64,000 bases of DNA, from contig JADWOT020000007.1 in assembly GCA_036345935.2 (NCBI GenBank), positions 2,799,128 to 2,863,127 of the forward strand, given 5' to 3'. The stretch comes from Taenia hydatigena. Lineage: Eukaryota; Platyhelminthes; Cestoda; Cyclophyllidea; Taeniidae. Position 1 is the first letter of the stretch. Each line of letters starts with the position of its first letter. Under the pieces are notes generated by a model. That model ran no database searches. It was not told where the DNA came from and worked only from the letters and a program-made list of their open reading frames with translations. Shown here piece after piece: positions 37,057 to 50,900 of the stretch. Made by a program: the position numbers and the translations under genes.

Positions 37057-37307
37057 ATGAAGGCTAAATATGTATCGGTACTTCCAATATTTGCACTCAT
37101 TTTAGGGGCATGTATGAATTTGACGTTGAATGAAACAGAAAAACAGAAAAGTCCTCCCCAATTATTGAAATGGTTTTGGCACGATTACCTGAAGGGTGAG
37201 TTAGGAGTGAGTAAAGGGGTAGATAATAGAACATTAACTATAGGCAGATTTCAGTGATAAACGGGATGAATTGTGGTGCATATAATCGTGATTGCACAGC
37301 CATGTGA
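37057..37307 (+). CDS. Candidate small secreted protein, two exons
   Basis: ATG at 37057 opens exon 1 (37057-37195, 46 codons plus one base), starting MKAKYVSVLPIFALILGA: a basic n-region and hydrophobic core like a signal peptide, with likely cleavage near GAC. The mature part has an NLT sequon, a charged stretch and an aromatic helix-like LLKWFWHDYLK. The donor is GTGAGT; the 59-nt intron ends AGGCAGATTTCAG at 37254. Exon 2 (37255-37307) adds VINGMNCGAYNRDCTAM and TGA, giving 63 residues. The unspliced frame is open to 37257 as well. Tapeworms secrete many small single-domain antigens, but no specific family is claimed. Confidence 0.5.
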
Positions 37308-38128
37308 ATGGCCTATGAATGTTGAGGGTGTTGCGAAAGTACGCAAAGGAATGTACTAGTAAAGTAAGGAAGATGGATGAGAAAAATTGAATGCTGAATG
37401 CCCAGGTGGATAGTATGGTGATTCTAATCATCAGAACGAACATCGAAACTCTTGTCGTCTTAGGTATTCAAATTGACTCAAGTTAGAGAATGATACTAGA
37501 ACATAAACAAGTAGTGCATCGAATACAAACAATGATGGGGCACGAATTCAAGTAAAGCGTGCTTAAACTTAGGTGTATGAGCAGTTATATCCCTAACTTG
37601 ACTTGATAATATTGATTGGACCATAACTCAAGGCAACTTACTCACCTGCAACAACTGTGAAAACTGCAAAACTTTTAAAGCAAATTTTTGCAAAGGATTG
37701 GCAGAGGCATACACAGGATTTTGTTTTAACAAACTAGCTCTGCTCGGGAAGGCGCTCATTTTGTAGATCTGGACTGGATGAATAGGGATCTTGTGTATGC
37801 CTGGCTCTGGTGCCCTGGATAATGTCCTGGATTGTTGCTATCCATTGTAGTGCAGTGCTGTCCACCGTTGTGAGAATCCTGAAGATGGCCAGCGAGTAGG
37901 CACTGCGGTTGCGGATTACAAAGGTCACTGGGCATCAAAGCAAAACGAATCGAGCAAATGGGCGCTTTGACATCTGCTACCTAATTTATACTGAAATGCA
38001 TATTAACTGCATAAACTGCAGCGCCCACCATCTATTTACCAGCCCATTTATTCGTAATGAGTTTAGTTATAGCACTATGCCTCAGCAATACCTAAAAGTC
38101 TTAATCCTAACCCTGCGTATTATTGCAG

Positions 38129-38365
38129 ATTTTCCAGAAACAGCATCTGCGGATGACAGTACACACTCATAAAGGCAATAAGCACAGAATACAAGTTGGC
38201 AACAGCGCACTAAAATTTGTCATTTGTATCACTTTAAGAAGAGAACATTGTATTGCAAGACAGGCGTTATCAAAATCGACAAATGCATCAGTGAATGAAA
38301 CATTGATTTCTCCTTTACGGGAACATTTGTTTGGGAAGGCCGAACACGTGCACTCGGGTGTCATG
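38129..38365 (+). CDS. Candidate internal exon, 79 codons, phase 0-0
   Basis: The acceptor CCTGCGTATTATTGCAG and the donor ATG then GTAAGATAAG enclose exactly 79 open codons, symmetric phase 0. The reading is basic and polar (GNKHRIQVGNSALKFVICIT, then VNETLISPLREHLFGKAEHV). Both splice sites are among the better ones in the spacer. A symmetrical exon could be skipped without breaking a frame. Function unknown. Confidence 0.4.
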
Positions 38366-38589
38366 GTAAGATAAGCAGCTATGGCGAAAACACACAACGT
38401 TATTATCACTTATAATGACCAATTAGAATGAATAGCTGAGTTTGAAATGCTTTAGCTTAACACACCCTCGTACCGATTTCTTTTCATGCTGCAAGCCATA
38501 TCATATCCGTGGAGCACTGCGATCTACGGTCCGCCGCAGTAAATTACTAACCGCGCTTTTATTAGCGTATGCTTGTTGTGTGGCAGACA

Positions 38590-38780
38590 GTAGACGAGTC
38601 CGGGTGGTCTAAGAGATAAAGCGTCGGTTTTTGGAGTCGAAGATGAATGGCTCTTGACCGCTGTTTAGAGTGACTGCGGATGATAGTCGCTAGGCCGATT
38701 ACTGCTCGGGTTCGTCGTGGGATGACAGTGCCAGCGGCCACGACTAGAATCGATAAGGTGCGAGTGATAACGGCGAATTC
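38590..38780 (+). repeat. GC-richer patch with a weak tRNA-like D arm
   Basis: GAGTCCGGGTGGTCTAAGAG resembles a tRNA A-box region, followed by moderately GC-rich sequence. No B-box or acceptor pairing could be shown. Probably another decayed tRNA-derived repeat. Confidence 0.25.
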
Positions 38781-39297
38781 TCATTCGCCTAAAGAACACT
38801 GTGATCAAAAAGATGCGTATCTGCTACTCGAGGCTCCTCACAGATGTAGGCTTTTAAGAATAATCTCATGTGATTTTTGACCCTGGTTGAAATATGCCAA
38901 CAGTAGTGGATCAATAAATTTCGTAAGATTAAGCATCCACGTATCAATATGGCCGCAAGAGACTTCGGGATGTCATAGCAACGGATACGGGGTTTGTGTG
39001 TAACGAGTTCAAAGTACATCAAACCTTGTTAAAAATCGCTGGTAATGCGAGCGGATGGAGCTCGGCTACGTTGATGCATTCATGTAAACAAGCCATATCC
39101 TCGATAGTAGACAGCTAATTGCGACGACAGAAGCCAATAATGCTTCGAACAATAGCGATCATTCAAAAAGTACAACCAGTCTTAAAAACGCTGAGTTGTG
39201 AAATAAATTTTGCTTGAAAACACTGCAATCATTTAAACATGCTGCATTTGCGAAGTAGTCGAGTAAGATTGGGAATGTCCGAAAAACGATGTGATGG

Positions 39298-39498
39298 ATG
39301 AACACAAAATGCAGAACTCACAAGAAAGGTAAAGAAAAAAGAAGGCGGATAGGTGCGGGGGATATTCTGAAGGGTCCACAAAGGGAATCTAAAACGCAAA
39401 AGGGTACCAAATGGAAAGATGAACAGGCTAAGAGGGGCTGGAAAAAATTGTGTAAAGTGGGACAGGAGTTTCTAAGCAACATTGCCAAACTAATGTAG
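39298..39498 (+). CDS. Possible lysine-rich small ORF
   Basis: An ATG opens 66 codons with an exceptionally lysine-rich composition (for example KCRTHKKGKEKRRRIG) and an amphipathic-looking end (GWKKLCKVGQEFLSNIAKLM). The purine-rich strand explains much of this composition, and the reverse strand is open too, so it may be chance. No signal peptide. Confidence 0.18.
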   Translation: MNTKCRTHKKGKEKRRRIGAGDILKGPQRESKTQKGTKWKDEQAKRGWKKLCKVGQEFLSNIAKLM

Positions 39499-40537
39499 TG
39501 CACATACGCTTTAGGTTTAGTTACTTAACAATGGACAGGCAAAGTCACTATCGCCCTTACTGTACCAACTAACTCATGGAAATCGCCCTCTCACCAAAAC
39601 TCAGGAATAGCCACTCTAATTATCGCCATATGCTGTGTAGTCTCGTTAAGCTAATGAGCACATCATAAACTTTAACAGCGCGTTGGAAAAGAGCCATTGG
39701 AACATCTGATTGGCTGTGTGCTACTTCTTAAGGCAAGCAATATGAAAACAAGCAGATGCGCTATTGGGCAGCACTTTCTGCATTCGCTTATCTCCACTTG
39801 CTAATCCAACACAGCCGTGTTATCTTGGGCAGCTTTCACCAAACCCATACTATTGATTCTCTTCACCACTCACGTACACGAATATATTCGTCCGTACGCG
39901 CTAAGAACAGGTAGTTCACTGCAAAATTAGACTTCTTCGATAACTAGGAATAAGTGTGACCATGAGGGCTCTAGACAGGACTTTGGAATGTGTTCGCACA
40001 CTACTCAGGTTTGAGTGCGTCAATACCATTGGATGTTGTGGAAGTGTTTTTAAGGAATGGACCCATTGGTTACACACTAGTCTGAAGCAATTAGTCTGCG
40101 TTCCCCTCTCACTGTCTCCTTTTACTTATTTTTATACTTTTAGTCATGCTACTCGATCAGCATCAGTAACCATATTTTAAACATGCTGGGACTCGAGTCA
40201 ATGCAGTGACTAGTATTCGCAATCTGCGTTTGTATCAGCAGTATTTACCTCACAATTTAGTGGGATCTAGCCAGGGACAGCGTGAGCTGAATTGCCACAT
40301 GCACACTGAAGCAGGAATGCTTATCATCACATGCGTCCAGCAATTTTAATAGCATGGTGCAGGTTGACTCACAACTTTTACGGTAGTACTCAATTTCGTA
40401 GCCTAAACTAATCCTTTCGTTTAGATGGTGCGGCACGTAATGTATCACCGTTCATGTATATAAAGTTTCCAGAGCAGATGAGCTTTAAGGCGACCTTCTG
40501 ACCACTACATCTCGAGGAGTAGCATGAAGAGCCGCAG

Positions 40538-41017
40538 GTGTACATTAGTGTTAATGAGACACTGACTTTGGCTAGTAACACTGAGTTCTTGTCAAGCTTT
40601 CCCCTTGTTAGTCCGATTCCGTCTTCTAGGGCGTGTTCCTCACCAGCCAGGCTGAACCAACTGCGAAGGCAGGCAGAAACTATTGCAGTGTTCTATTTAT
40701 GGTGCCTCTCATCCCATAGTTTGACAGTCCTTATCAATATCGATTTGCCACCTTGCACCGCAGAGGTGTTACTCTGCGTAAAATATGGGTGTGATGTTAA
40801 GAGTAATCGAAAAAAGAATATTAGCATAGTGATTCAAAGCCGCACCCTCTTAGACAGTTACCCAAAGCTACATGACTACGCTGCCAAAGACTGGCGTACA
40901 TTTTGCTATTTTGCCTCATTCATTGCCTCCCAGCCACATCTGCTGCATTATGGGAATCGATGCACGCAGACAGACATACCTTCCTATTTTAAAATTCAGA
41001 CCGAAATTCCCATATGA
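40538..41017 (+). CDS. Longest open frame in the window, 159 codons
   Basis: The frame is preceded by GAAGAGCCGCAG, a weak acceptor, and has no ATG near its start, so if coding it is an internal or terminal exon. It reads VNETLTLASNTEFLSSFP, a polar basic linker (LNQLRRQAETIAVFYLW), and a tyrosine- and cysteine-bearing C-terminal part, and ends in TGA. Length is the main support: most frames in this DNA stop within 100 codons. No domain recognised. Confidence 0.3.
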   Translation: MYISVNETLTLASNTEFLSSFPLVSPIPSSRACSSPARLNQLRRQAETIAVFYLWCLSSHSLTVLINIDLPPCTAEVLLCVKYGCDVKSNRKKNISIVIQSRTLLDSYPKLHDYAAKDWRTFCYFASFIASQPHLLHYGNRCTQTDIPSYFKIQTEIPI

Positions 41018-43857
41018 TTCTCTTTTAACTACCTGCACTTTATGCCAACTCACCTTTTACTTTGGCTTGCACAAGCCCCTAAAGAAAGATAAATGCAGAC
41101 ACCCGGGTGAGGTTCCTTAAAAGGATTATCGAATCCCATTGCCTAGTAACCCTTTGTAGCAATGATCCTCTTCATCTCTCTTTCGGGAACGTAAGAATTA
41201 AATGAAGCGACTTTGTCGAGCCTTCATACAGATTCTTCTCTATTCTCGTAGAGTTAGCGATACGATGACGCTAAAGGTCCAGTGTTTGCCTTTTGCAACT
41301 TAGCCAGGATGGTGAGAAAGGTAAGGAAAATTGTAATGCATTGATGTTCTTTCACTGAGAATTTAAAGTGTCTCGGCAAAGTACACACACTAGGTTTTTA
41401 TCTCCATCTTCATCCCCGAAAATATCGCCTGATTAACTTTGTTGGTTCAAGGTTGTAGTTGCGCAATTTTGGCGTTGTTTGATGTGCTGTCAGTTTGGTG
41501 CGCGAGGCCATGGGCCAAAATGGTCAATAAAGTTTGCTTTCGGCGAAGTCTCTACCTCTCTATGTGTGCAGATTGCATCAAATGGGAGATCAAACCTTAA
41601 TCAGAGCGCCTTTGTGGGTTAATGAAGGATGAAATCGCCTTTCAATCACTTACTTTATTCAACTGCTTGATGGTAGCTATACGAGACTAGCAATCCTCAG
41701 AAAATTCAGTTTTATATTGATCGCATTCCTTAAACTTACTAACAAGCATTTGCGGTTCAGGATCTTGTACTCTTATTTCGGATTCGTTAATCGTGTTTTA
41801 AAACATCATAATTTTCGCATGGACTAATTGTGCTCTTCAACTCGTTTCCCTCTCTATGAATTTGAGACTTCTAGAGGCGCGGTTAGTCTCTTCCTTGCAA
41901 AAGTAGGTCATTGTACTAGAATTCCACCAGACTCTTAATACCTTTTCGTGCCACATTCAGCATCCTTACTTATGCACTTAGCAACTATGCACACGTGGAT
42001 GGGCAGGTCGTGAAAGCAACGTTTGTAATTTGTATCCACTGGATACATTCGAGATCGACCCTTCCAAGAATGCATCCTTCGCCATGAAATCACCAAAATA
42101 AAGGAGTACATGCTAAAATTAACATTACTAGCACTGCATACAGAGTTTTCTGTCGAAAGATCATCAACTTTTTAGCACATTTACGATCATAGATGTCGAA
42201 GCAGATCATTGTTGAGGGTAGGAATGATATTACGGAAAATATAGCGACGAAAGTTCTAGCTAGTCTTGACGAAAGACAGCTTTATAATTGTAATTAGGCA
42301 TGATCTGCTTTTTCTACCTGAGCCGCGGCACTGCATATAATGCATGGCACCAACAATTGACTCCACTCCATAAAGCCTCTTATATGAAAGGCTTTCCAAC
42401 CATTTGACTTTTCAACATACCGACTTACACGTAAAAGATTAGGAGCTACTTTTGCATTACATATTCTGAGGAACTTTAATCATCACCACTATTTAATGAG
42501 ACACCAAGATAGGCCATCATATCAGACTCGGCGCAATGTAGTGACATTGGACATTTTTCTTGGTGGGATATGAAGACATTTAAGGAAAAGTTGCAGTCCT
42601 CGGGAGTATTTCATCTTTCAAGACTTTGCGCGTTCCACTCCTCTCAAATCGGGAGTGAGCAGGGTGTATGAAATCAACAAATAGGAATTGAGGATGTTGT
42701 TATTTGTTATATCAGCTAAATGACCTCCCTCTGACTTGGTCCAGTTACTACAAGGACCCTCAAAGAAGACGCTGGTGTTTCAAAAATACGCAGAGAAATT
42801 TTAAATATGATCAGTTTTGAGCACCAGGTCGACAGACCAAGTTGACCACCTTCTATGAGAAGCAATTAGATACCTTGATGCAAAAAGTGATATAAATTTA
42901 AGAAGGAAATATTATGCATGTTTGTTTTCATGCCTTAGCTATTCTTGTATTTGTCATCTAGCTGCATACACTTGAATTGGAATATGGAATGCAAACGCTG
43001 CCTTGCAACGCAAAGGGAGCGTTTCGAAACATGGATAAATTAAAGGCAGAAATGCTGGTTTACTTCATTCCATTGTTTTCCAAAACGCAAATGCTGCCAT
43101 TCTCTGGTCAATAATAGGCATACTTGCCAAAAAAGAAAACAAACTCCACATTTTGAGGCAATAATTTGACTAAACTACTCAATTTTCATGCTATTTTCTA
43201 CAAGTCATTTTATCCGTTGCTCAAGTGAATTCCAGCATTAAGTTGCCTGCAAAAAGGTTTTCGAATTCGCACATAAAATAGAGAACCAAATTCGTTATGC
43301 CGTTTTCAGAAGATGCTATTCACATTAAAACATCACAAAGTAGAGGAAATTGATTCGCTCACACATTATAGTACAAAATTGGATCAGCCTACATATATGC
43401 ACTTGAAAATCCTTTGTATGAATGCTGATAAATCCAACATTTGAGTCCTTGAAGTCGATAATAGTAATAGCCGGTTTCAATTATTGACGCCGCTTAGAAT
43501 ATTGATGCTACTAATTAAAAAAAATAGTGATGTTGACGCACATCTTTGATGTGCAGGTGCTTTCCACATTTCTACCATAGGGATTGACATGCATTTCAAG
43601 CGAGACCGTATCAACTCTTGCTGATAGCACCACGAATGACAACCCTAGGTCTTTAGGACTCACAGATTTGCAGAAAAACGCCAAGGTGATTTATGCCATC
43701 CTAACGTGTAAAGTGCATGCAAACGCTTGCCATTTATAAGTTAGAATCACTGTGAACACTAAAAGGTCTCAGGACGTCGATCATGTTGTTATGTCTCTTC
43801 GATGGCCCACTACTAACCCTCCGAGGCGTGAGATGTAGGATGCACTGGATCATCAAC
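41018..43857. other. Non-coding spacer up to the right arm
   Basis: AT-rich sequence. No exon, RNA or repeat could be supported. The transition into the right arm at 43858 is abrupt. Confidence 0.5.
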
Positions 43858-44945
43858 CAAGGAATATTGTCACGTTTGAGCCATGTGACAAAACATTTAT
43901 GGCTTCTCAAAATGGTGTCTGCTATTGGTGTGATCGCTTTCTAACTCAATGGCATTGTTACTCAGGGGGTATTTGTCACAGTGCATTCTTGATTTGCAAT
44001 TGCGACTGTTATGGCATTATAACGCCTGCAACTGACGATAATCTATGCATGAATGTTTGCTTCAGTGAAATTGACCAGTCTTATCATTTCCATTTAATAA
44101 TCTGGAGCATAAGAGTGCGTTGATCATAGAAAGTCGTTTCTGCAGCTAGATCCCAAGGTGAATTGAATGCGCAGTCAATAATCATGCGTGGGAATGATTT
44201 TTCCTTCGCATTAACAATCGGAGTCAAGTGTATAATTTGGTAGTAAAATATTGGGATTTGCTCACAGGTTAGGATAAAGTAGGAAAGAGTAGCATCCATT
44301 CTCATGGCCACAGCATCAATGAGGTTGGGGTAAGGGTCATTGAAATGAGTCTGTTTTCTTCACATGAAATTCAATAGCGGAAATGCGCTTCTGCAGTTAA
44401 TGAGGTTTGTAGAAATGTCTTCTGACACAAGCACTTTGAGTCACTTCTAATCACTTGTGCGCCATTTATATTAATTTAAAAGACTTTTGTTATAGACGTT
44501 TCTATTTTCACAACTGAGATTCATCATGCAGATATTCTAAAACCAGATTTCGTGCATACGGCTCAACTAGGCGTAGAAAAAATGCCCCGTGTTGATGGTG
44601 ATCTGCACCGCAGTTAACAATTCAATATGTTTGCCAGTGGCGCTTTACTGAAGGGCATTCCTTTCTGCACAAATTTCATCAGCAGCTAATAAATACACCG
44701 CTTGCTTTGCCAAGCCACAACACAAAACTGGACCTTCCTAGATTCTAAATGGACTCTGAAAGAAAGCGCCTGACCTCGCAATTACTATGTATGGTTGACG
44801 GATTCTGCGTTTTTTATCAAGAAGTCTGCTGTGTACCGTATACCGCACCATGCCTTGTAAAATTGTACGTTAGCAGTTTCGCTAGATGGTTAGAACGATA
44901 CAGTAAATAAAGTGCAAGTAGATCATTGCAAGGTGTTACAGTTAC

Positions 44946-47900
44946 CACCTTCTCTTTTGATTGAGACCATAATAACCGGAATGCCCTTTGCTGAAGCAGC
45001 GCTAATGAACTTGTCAAATAAATCACCAAAATGTAGACAGCCATGCCAATGAGAATTTTTCGGTAATCTTGGGAGAGAGCGAAATATCCCTTTGTGGTGA
45101 CGGCATTGGCCATCTTCAGAGCAGTATTTTAGTAGGTGGTTTGTGAGCTGACACGGACGCTGACGAAACCAATGCATTCGGTTCAGTAAAGCAGATGAAA
45201 TGGACTAATCAAAAGGCATTCTGTACCACAATAAAGTGAACAAAACGATTTGAAGCGCAGCTATGAGGAGAGCTAAGGAGTCGTTCTTCAGACGAATTCC
45301 GGAGCGGCATTGGACAATGCTGTATAAGGGAGAATCGTGGCCAGCAGTGTCAAACTGTTTCAGCAGTAGCTGAATATCCGACGACATCGGGCGGTGATTG
45401 ATGCCAACTAGATTTATTAAAAATAGAAATACCCAATGAGATGCATTTACCGATTCAACTAGCTGATCACGCATTCAAGCATGAAGGTGAAAAGACTCCT
45501 CGCCATTTATGACCAGTGCTACGGCATCAATAAAGAAGCGTCCTTTTCCTTTCCCTGCATATGCGTGGTCTAGTATTTGTACTTAATTTAGTAGTAGCTG
45601 AAACAGGTGGGCAAGGATATTGCAGTCTCAAAATCTCTTCTCTAGGAGTATTTAAAGTGGGTGTCTAAAGACTTAAAGAGTTCCTCCACATCGTACGGGC
45701 CAATGAACAGAGGCGAGACAGGAGCATAACTTTACATAAATCTATTCAATTGGCAGTCCAGTGGAACCCACGAGAAATTTGTATAATTGCAATTTCAGGT
45801 TTCTTTAACATTACTTACTTCTGTTGCCTATTAGGTACTTCCCCAGCTGCAGCTAAAAGTACATAACGAAGTCTTGCCATCGCATCTCATATCCTCCCAT
45901 CACAACTCGCCGCATTCACTTTCGATCCTAGCCATTGTGTTAGAGTGATGCCAAATTTTGACGAACTAATAGGCCAAGGCAACGTCGTTTCTGCGAGTTC
46001 GAATTTGACAAAACAAAGAGAATTGATGGAGAAACACCGAATTATGTGGAGCAAGGAAGTAGAAGTGACGGTGAACCAAATAAATGCTTGGGGTGTATAG
46101 GGCTCGTTCTGTGCAAATCGAACAATGACGCTCGCGGATGCAAGTTTATAAATAGCTAGATAACGAGAAAGGGGGGCATTTTTAATCATGAATTGAAGTA
46201 AGGTGGTAAGAAGGGAGCTAAAGAGGTAGAGAGATGAAAAATAGAGATATGGGTGTTTGACTGGGAAAACAGAGAGAAAGTCGAAGAGTGGAGTTGCAGG
46301 GCTGATCGAAGAAGGAACGTAGCAATTGAAAGAGACCTCAAGGATGCGGGCTAAATTGCAAAGCTGGGAGCTTCAACGGCCCTAACTGGTATTTTAGCGT
46401 TCACGATGCTATCAGTGCTTGTGGGGATTGTGCAGGAACTTAAACGTTTCTTCAACTTTTTTGTAAATGCAGCGGGCACAACTGAGTCGATGACCGCGAT
46501 GACAAGGAAAGGACTGCGAAAGCTGCTCAGTAGGTATAGTCTTCCTTCCTCTCCTACCCTTCTCTTAATGATGACAAAATGAAATAGCGATGGATATGGT
46601 GACCAAGGATCAATCGAAGGTACCAACAAAGCAAATTCATTCTTTGGATGCCTTTCTTGGATCTCAATGAGTGGCACATTCGAATGACGTTTACTCGAAT
46701 TAGCCTATGGTGGCAAACAAGGCGATCGTAATCTTTTTCGCGGATGACGGCGACTGTGAGCAAAAGGGGAGGAGGATTCAAACATTCTCCGAAGCTTTGT
46801 TAATGATAATGTGCCTGTGTGCACAGGTTTGTTTGCATGTGGGAAGGCGAGTTAGGCTGCAAGGATGATGGCGGCATTTTCAGCAGGCTGCTGGAAGCGC
46901 CAGTAGTTATGGGACATGTACGTTCACTCTGCCTTAACTGTACTGCACCATGCACAATTTTGTTTTGGATTCTTGGGCATGGCCACCTGCATTCCCTTGC
47001 ATAAAATAAGAAGGTTCCTAACTTGGTAGCAATCGGGAATTGCCTGCAAAAAGGCAATAAACCAACCATTTTTTCCAAAGGAAAAGAAAGTCACAGTAGA
47101 TTTGATCTGCTGATACGACTTAGCTCTACATTTTGCGACTTCGATCCTTGATCTTTTGATACCCTTTGAAACGCGCAGAATTGATGAGTACCACGTGTTG
47201 CATGAAGCATGCCGCGTGGTCTACTGTAGTGCCATGAAGCCTGGCCAATAAAACACAAATTATTTTGGTTAGAAATCCGCAAGTGATGTCATTTGCCCTT
47301 CTGCCCCTCCATCTCAGCTGACTACACTCCTCAATGGAGAATGAATTTATGGGTGCCAAAATAGACAGTCAACATAGCATGTAAATGTGAGAAGCATCGG
47401 GTCATTCCTGACCATTCCAGCATGAGAGGGCATTCATTGCTGGCATAGAAGTGCTCAGAGGTCAAAATTGAGGGCAGCAGATAGAGCAAAGACTAAAAAA
47501 ATTAGCGTAGGAAATAGGCTTGCACTAACTACCTTTCTGCATTGGCCATCAAAGCTTAGTCGGGACCGCATGAAATGGATTGTGACCCTATTTCTATTGA
47601 GGCGACAAACTAGCAACTGTCAGCTCTAAATTTATCAATGCAGCTTGCCACCTTTACTTAATTTGGGATTTTATTCTGTTTAATAAACCCAGGTATGGAG
47701 GAACGCATAGCGTTTGTGCTGCACAAAGCTGCAAAGATCCTGCTTATTCTAGTAAAAGTAGCTCACTTACTGGTAGGCATGCCTCAAGACAGCCCTGTAG
47801 GACTGCCATTTTGCTGCGTTTGATGATAGAGTAATGGAAGCCTTTGGCTAGGATAGCTGTGTGGAAGACGCAAACCAATTCCAATGCGAAAGCGAAGTAT

Positions 47901-50900
47901 CTCGGTAACAACAATTTACAGAGGACAAATATCGCATCCGCTACACGTGAGAATAGGTAATTGGTGAAGAAGGATGCAAAAGTTGTCCTTGTGGGATAGT
48001 TTTACTTGCCACTACCACCAATGTGGTGCTTAGCAGCTCTCCTGCGTCCAAAACCTGCTCTAAACTGAAGTTGGCTGCGCGAGTGCCCCGCATCTTATCG
48101 ATTCCTTCTGAACAATCTAATTTGTTCATGAGAACAGGGAGGTAAATACTGACCGCAAACAGAAAAGAGCATTAAAACCTAACACTTTATTAAATACCAA
48201 GAGTAAGACAGAACCACATTTTGCAATTTCAAAAGCACTGAATATTATGTTAATGCCAAGCAAAAGTAGAGTGACTCAAGGATTAGGCAGGTACTTTTTG
48301 AAATTAAAGTACCTAAAAAGGATTTGTGATACAGAATGAAGAAATTCGCACATGCCTGAATGCAAAAATCACAACTGAGTCGATGACCGCGATGACAAGG
48401 AAAGGACTGCGAAAGCTGCTCAGTAGGTATAGTCTTCCTTCCTCTCCTACCCTTCTCTTAATGATGACAAAATGAAATAGCGATGGATATGGTGACCAAG
48501 GATCAATCGAAGGTACCAACAAAGCAAATTCATTCTTTGGATGCCTTTCTTGGATCTCAATGAGTGGCACATTCGAATGACGTTTACTCGAATTAGCCTA
48601 TGGTGGCAAACAAGGCGATCGTAATCTTTTTCGCGGATGACGGCGACTGTGAGCAAAAGGGGAGGAGGATTCAAACATTCTCCGAAGCTTTGTTAATGAT
48701 AATGTGCCTGTGTGCACAGGTTTGTTTGCATGTGGGAAGGCGAGTTAGGCTGCAAGGATGATGGCGGCATTTTCAGCAGGCTGCTGGAAGCGCCAGTAGT
48801 TATGGGACATGTACGTTCACTCTGCCTTAACTGTACTGCACCATGCACAATTTTGTTTTGGATTCTTGGGCATGGCCACCTGCATTCCCTTGCATAAAAT
48901 AAGAAGGTTCCTAACTTGGTAGCAATCGGGAATTGCCTGCAAAAAGGCAATAAACCAACCATTTTTTCCAAAGGAAAAGAAAGTCACAGTAGATTTGATC
49001 TGCTGATACGACTTAGCTCTACATTTTGCGACTTCGATCCTTGATCTTTTGATACCCTTTGAAACGCGCAGAATTGATGAGTACCACGTGTTGCATGAAG
49101 CATGCCGCGTGGTCTACTGTAGTGCCATGAAGCCTGGCCAATAAAACACAAATTATTTTGGTTAGAAATCCGCAAGTGATGTCATTTGCCCTTCTGCCCC
49201 TCCATCTCAGCTGACTACACTCCTCAATGGAGAATGAATTTATGGGTGCCAAAATAGACAGTCAACATAGCATGTAAATGTGAGAAGCATCGGGTCATTC
49301 CTGACCATTCCAGCATGAGAGGGCATTCATTGCTGGCATAGAAGTGCTCAGAGGTCAAAATTGAGGGCAGCAGATAGAGCAAAGACTAAAAAAATTAGCG
49401 TAGGAAATAGGCTTGCACTAACTACCTTTCTGCATTGGCCATCAAAGCTTAGTCGGGACCGCATGAAATGGATTGTGACCCTATTTCTATTGAGGCGACA
49501 AACTAGCAACTGTCAGCTCTAAATTTATCAATGCAGCTTGCCACCTTTACTTAATTTGGGATTTTATTCTGTTTAATAAACCCAGGTATGGAGGAACGCA
49601 TAGCGTTTGTGCTGCACAAAGCTGCAAAGATCCTGCTTATTCTAGTAAAAGTAGCTCACTTACTGGTAGGCATGCCTCAAGACAGCCCTGTAGGACTGCC
49701 ATTTTGCTGCGTTTGATGATAGAGTAATGGAAGCCTTTGGCTAGGATAGCTGTGTGGAAGACGCAAACCAATTCCAATGCGAAAGCGAAGTATCTCGGTA
49801 ACAACAATTTACAGAGGACAAATATCGCATCCGCTACACGTGAGAATAGGTAATTGGTGAAGAAGGATGCAAAAGTTGTCCTTGTGGGATAGTTTTACTT
49901 GCCACTACCACCAATGTGGTGCTTAGCAGCTCTCCTGCGTCCAAAACCTGCTCTAAACTGAAGTTGGCTGCGCGAGTGCCCCGCATCTTATCGATTCCTT
50001 CTGAACAATCTAATTTGTTCATGAGAACAGGGAGGTAAATACTGACCGCAAACAGAAAAGAGCATTAAAACCTAACACTTTATTAAATACCAAGAGTAAG
50101 ACAGAACCACATTTTGCAATTTCAAAAGCACTGAATATTATGTTAATGCCAAGCAAAAGTAGAGTGACTCAAGGATTAGGCAGGTACTTTTTGAAATTAA
50201 AGTACCTAAAAAGGATTTGTGATACAGAATGAAGAAATTCGCACATGCCTGAATGCAAAAATACGACAAGAAGATGAGAAGGGTAAGGAACAAAATGAGC
50301 CTTGCATTGCTCAACTTGCTTATTTCCTCTTCGCTTATTTACGTACCGCCTGAGCTGTACTATGTTATTCCTTTTCATCCTACTCTATCCCACTCTCTTC
50401 TCCTCCACCCTTCCTCTTCCCTTCTAACCTATAAGTAAATTCAATGTCAGTGGAATAAGCCTCTGCTACTATTGTGAAACATCTTGCACCCATCCCCATT
50501 CACTCTTTGCTCTTCTTGAAAACTATTTGGCACCCTCGCAAAAGCCAATGAGCTCACCATGAAGGTCAATCATTGCCGATTGGAATGAAGTAATATGCAT
50601 AGAAAGCAAACAGCGCAAGACTAATACGTTCAAAACGGACGATTGCTACAGCAAACGAGATTTCCTTCGCGCCTTCTGCTGAATAGGAAACACCCTGTTG
50701 TTAAAGTGGCCCAACAACATCAGAGATCGAGTACCACAGAAGGTTGAGCAGCAGTGGCGGAGCGAATGCAGACAGGCTTGACTCCACAACTCATCACCAA
50801 TGAGCGGGAATAGATGCGCTCGCAATTAACTTCAGCGCAAATCGACACTCTATGCACCAATCACCCATCACATCACAAACGCGATGACACCGTAAGAAGC

